Both the position numbers and the translations under genes were made by a program. From Comamonadaceae bacterium CD01 (lineage in GTDB: Bacteria > Pseudomonadota > Gammaproteobacteria > Burkholderiales > Burkholderiaceae_C), in NCBI GenBank assembly GCA_002894305.1, contig PGEI01000013.1, forward strand, positions 1-44,944: a stretch of 44,944 nt of DNA, written 5' to 3'. This document shows, piece by piece, positions 40,181 to 44,944 of the stretch. The notes beneath the pieces were generated by a model, which saw nothing but the letters and a program-made list of their open reading frames with translations, searched no databases and was not told the DNA's origin. Within the stretch, counting starts at the first letter, position 1. Each line of letters begins with the position of its first letter.

Positions 40181-42169
40181 ATGAGTCTTTTGAACGTCGG
40201 CTCCCGTGCCCTGCTGGCCAACCAGGTGGCCCTGCAGACGGCCGGGCACAACATCGCCAACGTCAGCACGCCCGGCTACTCGCGCCAGAGCACGGTGATG
40301 CAGACCGTGCAGGGCCAGTTCACCGGCGGCGGCTACATCGGCAAGGGCGTGCAGGTGGCCACCATCCTGCGCAACCACAACGAACTGCTGACGCGCCAGG
40401 CGGCTGCGGCGGCGGCGGTGCAGGCGGGCGACGCGGTGCGCTCCGAGCGCCTGGATCAGATGCAGAACGTGTTCTCGGGCGGCACCGCCGGCCTGGGCGC
40501 GGCAATCACCGACATGCTCAACGCGCTGGGCGACGTGGTCTCCGCGCCCACCGACCAGACCGCGCGCACCGTGGTGCTCACGCGCATGGACGAGATGGCC
40601 GCGCGCATGCGCTCGTCTAGCGAGCAGCTGCAGGAGATCGCCTACTCGGTGACCGAGCAGCTCAAGAGCGACGTCGACCGCGTCAACGCGCTGGCGCAAA
40701 GCATTGCCCAGGTCAACGAGCAAATCGCCCGCGCCAAGGGCAACGGCCAGCCGCCCAACGACCTGCTCGACCAGCGCGACCAGTTCATCCGCGAGCTCAA
40801 CCAATACGTGCAGACCACGCAGATCCCGGCCGACGACGGCACGCTGGGCGTGTTCGTCGGCGGCAGCCAGGCGCTGGTGCTGGGCAACACCGCGGCGCAG
40901 CTGGCGGTGGGCGAGTCGCAGCTGTTCCCCGGCAGCCAGCAGATGGGCGTGTTCTTCCAGCGCGCGGGCGCGCAGCCGGTGGAGCTGGGCGCTGGCACGC
41001 TCGGCGGCGGAGAGCTGTCGGGGCTGCTGCGCTTTGCCAACGAGGACCTGGTCGAGGGGCGCAACCTGCTCGGGCGCCTGGCGCTGGCCATTGGCGCGTC
41101 GCTGAACGCGCAGCAGAGCATGGGACTGACGCTGGACGGCGAGCCGGGCAAGCCGCTGTTTTCGCTGCCCGCGCAGGTGGACGGCTTGACCAAGGGCGCG
41201 TCGCAGGGACGCATCGACTTTGGCAGCGCCAATTTCGACCCGACGCAGCTGGCCGCGTCCGACTACGAGGTGCGCTTCTCCGACAGCCCGCCGGGGGGCA
41301 TGGTGGTGCGCCTGTCGGACAACAAGACCTTTGGCTTCAGCGATCTGGACGACCTGCGCGGCCAGCAGATCGACGGGCTGACCTTCGACTTCGACGCCGC
41401 CCACCCGCCGCTGGCCGGCGAGCGCGTGCTGTTCAAGCCCTTCGACGGCGTGGCCGGCAACCTCCAGGCGCTGGTGCACTCGCCGCGCGACCTGGCCGCG
41501 GCCAACCCGGTCAACGCGCAAATGGGCACGGCCAACGGCGGCACGCTGCAGCTGGTGCAGCTCGCCAGCACCAGCGCCGACCCCGCGCTGCGCCCGCCAG
41601 TGGCCGACGCGACGGCCACGCCGCCGACGGCCGGCGGCATCGAGCTGCGCTTTGACGAAGGCCCGCCCACCACCTACGACATCCTCAGCCACGGCACCAA
41701 CCCGCCGACCACGGTGGCCGCGGCCCAGCCTTTCACCGCCGGCCAGCCCATTGCCTACCAGGGCTGGCAGATCACGCTGCAAGGCACGCCCAGGACGGGC
41801 GACACGGTGACCGTGGGCAATGCGCTCGACCCGCAGTACGGCGACTGGTACACGCGCGACGCCGGCAACGCCAGCGCGCTGATGAACCTGCGCGACGCGC
41901 AGATGTTCGACGGCTCGACGCTGTCGGACGGCTACGCCGGCCTGATGGCCCAGGTGGGCACGCGCGCGCAGAGCGCGCAGTACGCGGCCAGGCTGTCGGA
42001 CGCGATTGCCGCCAACCTGGAGGCCAGCCGCAGCGCGGTCTCGGGCGTCAACCTGGACGAGGAGGCGGCCAAGCTGATCCAGTACCAGCAGGCCTACCAG
42101 GCGTCGGCCAAGATGCTGCAGATCGCGCAGACGATTTTCGACAACCTGCTGCAGACCGTCTCGCGCTGA
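40181..42169 (+). CDS. flgK: Flagellar hook-associated protein 1 FlgK
   Basis: FlgK (HAP1) is the first hook-filament junction protein. The 662-residue product has the axial-protein N-terminus LLNVGSRALLANQVALQTAGHNIAN with the STPGYSRQ rod-type motif. A long variable middle region follows, and the C-terminal coiled region is VNLDEEAAKLIQYQQAYQAS followed by KMLQIAQTIFDNLL. Axial proteins lack cleaved signals and leave through the flagellar type III apparatus, as this one should. It is 15 bp after flgJ and 35 bp before flgL. Confidence 0.96.
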   Translation: MSLLNVGSRALLANQVALQTAGHNIANVSTPGYSRQSTVMQTVQGQFTGGGYIGKGVQVATILRNHNELLTRQAAAAAAVQAGDAVRSERLDQMQNVFSGGTAGLGAAITDMLNALGDVVSAPTDQTARTVVLTRMDEMAARMRSSSEQLQEIAYSVTEQLKSDVDRVNALAQSIAQVNEQIARAKGNGQPPNDLLDQRDQFIRELNQYVQTTQIPADDGTLGVFVGGSQALVLGNTAAQLAVGESQLFPGSQQMGVFFQRAGAQPVELGAGTLGGGELSGLLRFANEDLVEGRNLLGRLALAIGASLNAQQSMGLTLDGEPGKPLFSLPAQVDGLTKGASQGRIDFGSANFDPTQLAASDYEVRFSDSPPGGMVVRLSDNKTFGFSDLDDLRGQQIDGLTFDFDAAHPPLAGERVLFKPFDGVAGNLQALVHSPRDLAAANPVNAQMGTANGGTLQLVQLASTSADPALRPPVADATATPPTAGGIELRFDEGPPTTYDILSHGTNPPTTVAAAQPFTAGQPIAYQGWQITLQGTPRTGDTVTVGNALDPQYGDWYTRDAGNASALMNLRDAQMFDGSTLSDGYAGLMAQVGTRAQSAQYAARLSDAIAANLEASRSAVSGVNLDEEAAKLIQYQQAYQASAKMLQIAQTIFDNLLQTVSR

Positions 42170-42204
42170 ACGCGCGCCAGGCCGGCCGGAAAAGAGAGCA
42201 CCGC

Positions 42205-43539
42205 ATGACCAACTTCTACCGCGTGAGCACCGCCAACATGTACGACAGCACGCTGCGCAACCTGGCCGCGCGGCAAAAGCAGCTGGTCGACCTGCAGGAG
42301 AACCTGACCAGCGGCAAGCGCGTGGTGCGCCCCAGCGACGACCCGGTGGCCGCGGCGCAGGCCGAGCGCGCGCTCACGCGCATCAGCCGCATCCAGACCG
42401 AGCAGCGCCAGCTGGAGGTGCAGCGCGACTCCATCGCGCTGGGAGAGTCGGCGCTGGGCGACGCCATCGGCGTGATCCAGGAGATGCGCCAGCTCGTCGT
42501 CGCGGCGGGCAACGGCTCGCTCAAGGCCGAGGACCGCAAGACCTATGCCAACCAGCTGCAAAGCCTGCGCGAGCAGTTCACCGAGGTCATCAACCGCAAG
42601 GACACCAATGGCGCGCCGCTGCTGGGCGCGCTGGGCAGCGCGCTGCAGGCCTTTGCCGGCCCGCTGCTGGCTGGCGGCGCCGACTACCAGTTCGACGGCC
42701 TGCCGGGCCAGGGCGCGAGCCAGGGCAACACGATCACGACGACGCTCGACGGCCACGCCGCGCTGATGTTCGACCCGCGCCGCGACGGCGTCTACGCCGC
42801 GACGCTGGGCAACGCCGCCGCCACGCCGCTGGCCGGGCGCCATCTGTCGACCGGCACCATCGACGTGGCCAACAAGTCGCAGATCGCGCTCGATGCCAAC
42901 GGCAACGCCTTTGGCTATTCGGTCAGCTTTGGCACGCCCACGGTGCACGCCGACGGCAGCTACGACATCGACTACCAGGTCACGCGCAGCGACGGAACCC
43001 CCATGGGCGGCACGCAGACCGTCACCGGCCTCAAGCCGGACGAGTTGAGCAACATCGCGGTCAGCTTCACCGACCCGGACCCGGGCGGCGCCGTCTTCAG
43101 CCTGAACATCGAGGCCAAGCCGGGCAAGAACGCCGACGGCAGCACCGCGCCGTCGCCGGCGGATGGCGACACCGTCCAGATTGCCGCCAGCCCCAGCCTG
43201 ATGAGCACGCTGGACGCGGCCATCGCCGGCATTGCCGGCGCCGCCGACAGCGCCGCCGCCAACCAGGTCGTGGGCCAGGCGCTGGCCAACATCGACAAGG
43301 GGCTGGAGCGCCTGCACAACATGCGCGGCTTTGCCGGCGAGCTGCTCAACCGCGCCGACCGCGTGGGCGACGACCAGGGCAAGCGCGCCATCCAGCTCGA
43401 AGCCGACCGCTCGCGCGCCGAGGACCTGGACATGGTGCAGGGCATCTCCGACTTCCAGAATGCCAACGTCGGCTACCAGGCGGCGCTGCAGTCCTACGCC
43501 CAGGTGCAGCGCCTGTCCTTGTTCAACTTCATCAACTGA
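42205..43539 (+). CDS. flgL: Flagellar hook-associated protein 3 FlgL
   Basis: FlgL (HAP3) joins FlgK to the filament. The 444-residue product has the flagellin-like N-terminus STANMYDSTLRNLAARQKQL with ENLTSGKRVVRPSDDPVAAA. The C-terminus is LDMVQGISDFQNANVGYQAA followed by YAQVQRLSLFNFIN. At 444 residues it is longer than E. coli FlgL (about 317). The extra length lies in the variable surface region, including a beta-rich insert near YDIDYQVTRSDGTPMGGTQT. It follows flgK and ends the flagellar run. Confidence 0.95.
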   Translation: MTNFYRVSTANMYDSTLRNLAARQKQLVDLQENLTSGKRVVRPSDDPVAAAQAERALTRISRIQTEQRQLEVQRDSIALGESALGDAIGVIQEMRQLVVAAGNGSLKAEDRKTYANQLQSLREQFTEVINRKDTNGAPLLGALGSALQAFAGPLLAGGADYQFDGLPGQGASQGNTITTTLDGHAALMFDPRRDGVYAATLGNAAATPLAGRHLSTGTIDVANKSQIALDANGNAFGYSVSFGTPTVHADGSYDIDYQVTRSDGTPMGGTQTVTGLKPDELSNIAVSFTDPDPGGAVFSLNIEAKPGKNADGSTAPSPADGDTVQIAASPSLMSTLDAAIAGIAGAADSAAANQVVGQALANIDKGLERLHNMRGFAGELLNRADRVGDDQGKRAIQLEADRSRAEDLDMVQGISDFQNANVGYQAALQSYAQVQRLSLFNFIN

Positions 43540-43553
43540 CTGGTTTTTGCCGC

Positions 43554-43571
43554 GGGCCTGCGCGCAGGCCC
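43554..43571. repeat. Perfect 18-bp palindrome after flgL
   Basis: GGGCCTGCGCGCAGGCCC is fully self-complementary and lies 15 bp after the flgL stop. It could end or stabilise the flagellar message or serve as an operator for the next gene. No T run follows on either strand, so it is not called an intrinsic terminator. Confidence 0.45.
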
Positions 43572-43613
43572 GACAATGGCCGGCATTCTTATTCGCGTAT
43601 CGATCCTGGCCCC

Positions 43614-44852
43614 ATGGTGCAATCCGTTCTTGGCAGCCTGACGCTGGGCTACCGCCTCCTGTGGAATCCCGCGCGCAAGCTCGCGGGCGTGCAGCTGCTG
43701 GTCGACGGCGACGGCCAGACGCACGTGGACGCGCCGCACCTGCTGCGCACCATCCGCGAGATGTGGTCGGCCAGCTCGCCGCCGCTGCTGCTCACGCCCG
43801 CAACACCTGCGCTGCTGGCCGACCTGCTTGAGCACGCGCCGGCGGGCTCGCCGTCGATCGAAGTGGATGGCGCGTGGCTGGCTGACGCGGCGCTGCTGGC
43901 GCGCGCCCAGGCTGCGCACCGCCGCGGCCTGCGCCTGGTCTGGCGCGGCCTGCTCGACGCGCTGCCCGAGCCGGCCGTCGCGCGGCTGTTCGGCATGAGC
44001 GTGCTGCAGCTGTCCAGCCGCGACGCGATGCAGGCGCTGCAGGTCGCCGCGCAGCGCGGCCGCTCCGGCGCCCAGCCGCCGCCCGCGTCGCCGCTGATCG
44101 CCGGGCAGGTCTATGACGGCGTGGCCAGCCGCGCGCTGCTGTCGCACTGCCTGGACGACGTGGGCGCGATGGCCGTGGCCGGCTGGCCGGTCGAGGACGT
44201 GCTGCACAGCCTGCGCTACCAGCCGCTGCAGCCCTCGCACGAGACGGTGCTCAAGCTGCTCAAGGCCATCGACGAAGACCAGGGCATCGAGGCGCTGGAG
44301 AGCGTGATGGGCGAGGACGCGCTGCTGGCCTACCGCTTCATGACCTTCACCAACTCGGCGTCGCTGGGCCTGCGCACCGGCGTCGACACGCCCCGCCGCG
44401 GCCTGGTCATGATGGGCTATGGGGCGCTTGCGCAGTGGCTCGGCGAGCTGCTGCCGCACGCGTCGACCGAGCCAGACATGCGCCCGGTCCGCGACACCAC
44501 TGTGCTGCGTGCGCGCCTGGCCGAGCGGCTGATGGACGCCGGCGTGAGCCACGACCTGCGCCGCGAGGTCTATCTGTCGGGGCTGTTCTCGCGCCTGGAC
44601 GAACTGCTGCACGAGCCGATCGGCACCATCATGCGGCGCCTGCCGCTGTCCGAGCGCATCTACAACGCCGTCGTGCTGCGCAGCGGCGCCTACGCGCCCT
44701 GCCTGGAAGTGGCCAAGGCGCTCGAAGGCGGGGACGCCGCGCTGGTGCGCCGCCTGTGCGAAGACCACGAGATGGGCGCCGAGCACGTCAACCGCTCGCT
44801 GCTGCGCATGCTGGCCGAGGTGCAGATCCAGCGCCCGCCAAGGGCGGCGTAG
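43614..44852 (+). CDS. Degenerate EAL-like / HDOD signalling protein
   Basis: This 412-residue protein has the layout of the COG3434 (YuxH-type) family. An N-terminal EAL-like domain at about 1-160 has lost the EAL and DDFGTG catalytic motifs. A C-terminal HDOD domain lies at about 190-400 (LLKLLKAIDEDQGIEALESVM, YRFMTFTNSASLGLR, GLVMMGYGALAQWLGELL). HDOD domains are regulatory and lack the usual metal-binding HD pair. Binding rather than hydrolysis of cyclic-di-GMP is likely but not shown. ATG 43614 is 74 bp after flgL. The position next to flagellar genes suggests a motility or surface-behaviour role. Confidence 0.83.
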   Translation: MVQSVLGSLTLGYRLLWNPARKLAGVQLLVDGDGQTHVDAPHLLRTIREMWSASSPPLLLTPATPALLADLLEHAPAGSPSIEVDGAWLADAALLARAQAAHRRGLRLVWRGLLDALPEPAVARLFGMSVLQLSSRDAMQALQVAAQRGRSGAQPPPASPLIAGQVYDGVASRALLSHCLDDVGAMAVAGWPVEDVLHSLRYQPLQPSHETVLKLLKAIDEDQGIEALESVMGEDALLAYRFMTFTNSASLGLRTGVDTPRRGLVMMGYGALAQWLGELLPHASTEPDMRPVRDTTVLRARLAERLMDAGVSHDLRREVYLSGLFSRLDELLHEPIGTIMRRLPLSERIYNAVVLRSGAYAPCLEVAKALEGGDAALVRRLCEDHEMGAEHVNRSLLRMLAEVQIQRPPRAA

Positions 44853-44870
44853 CGCAAGCACCCCGCGGGA

Positions 44871-44889
44871 GCGGCGCCCTCGCCGCGAT
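44871..44889. repeat. Second copy of the REP-like repeat
   Basis: GCGGCGCCCTCGCCGCGAT is identical to 29905-29923 and is preceded here by GGGA. That gives the GGGAGCGG-type left edge often seen in REP elements. The remaining bases to the window end (44890-44944) are AT-richer and hold nothing I can assign. Confidence 0.6.
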
Positions 44890-44944
44890 GGAGGTGCTTA
44901 TTCCATTTCCATATCAACCGATTACTTTGTCGGCTTCGCTTGTC

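Overview
This window is high-GC bacterial DNA with dense, overlapping operons. It looks like a betaproteobacterial chromosome, order Burkholderiales and most likely family Comamonadaceae. That placement rests on recognised protein families and their order (phoH-ybeY, ruvAB, glnA-ntrB-ntrC, glnK-amtB, gltBD, paired FolB-like genes, flgIJKL). No rRNA, tRNA, insertion sequence or CRISPR array was seen. No stretch longer than 300 bases lacks a gene.

Layout. (1) 0.1-4.1 kb: housekeeping genes, namely a TauE/SafE permease, ybeY and phoH on the minus strand and ruvA-ruvB on the plus strand. (2) 4.1-16.7 kb: a complete nitrogen-assimilation block, glnA-ntrB-ntrC, glnK-amtB and gltB-gltD. The upstream regions of glnA, glnK and gltB each carry a sigma-54-type -24/-12 element (consensus for glnA and gltB, one -12 mismatch for glnK) with an NtrC-like box about 90-120 bp upstream of the predicted start. 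A 25-codon leader frame overlaps the glnK start. (3) 16.7-21.1 kb: a lysine/diaminopimelate cassette placed 10 bp after gltD. It holds LL-DAP aminotransferase (dapL), an atypical DAP decarboxylase, ammonia-dependent NAD synthetase and dapF. DapL is unexpected in this group, which normally uses the succinylase route.

(4) 21.1-26.6 kb, minus strand: a tight operon of an ECF biotin transporter (bioM, bioN, bioY), an acyl-CoA ligase, a thiolase and a nitroreductase. This resembles Bacillus yhfU-yhfT-yhfS with energising subunits and a reductase added. (5) 26.9-32.3 kb, minus strand: a stand-alone sulfate-binding protein, a fusion of an alkylglycerol-monooxygenase-like domain to a lysoplasmalogenase (YhhN/TMEM86) domain, a histidine phosphatase, a DUF4136 lipoprotein and ttcA. 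(6) 32.4-38.0 kb: a membrane GGDEF-EAL protein, then the pterin genes folM-folB-folX (minus strand), then a MidA-type methyltransferase. (7) 38.1-44.9 kb: flgI-flgJ-flgK-flgL and an EAL-like/HDOD protein.

How the parts may work together. AmtB imports ammonium, GlnK and NtrBC sense nitrogen status, and GlnA and GltBD make glutamine and glutamate. Glutamate is the amino donor for DapL, so the lysine/peptidoglycan precursor branch sits directly behind its nitrogen source, possibly on the same transcript. Separately, the known mammalian alkylglycerol monooxygenase needs a reduced pterin, and this window also encodes FolX and FolM relatives that could make tetrahydromonapterin. That link is inference only.
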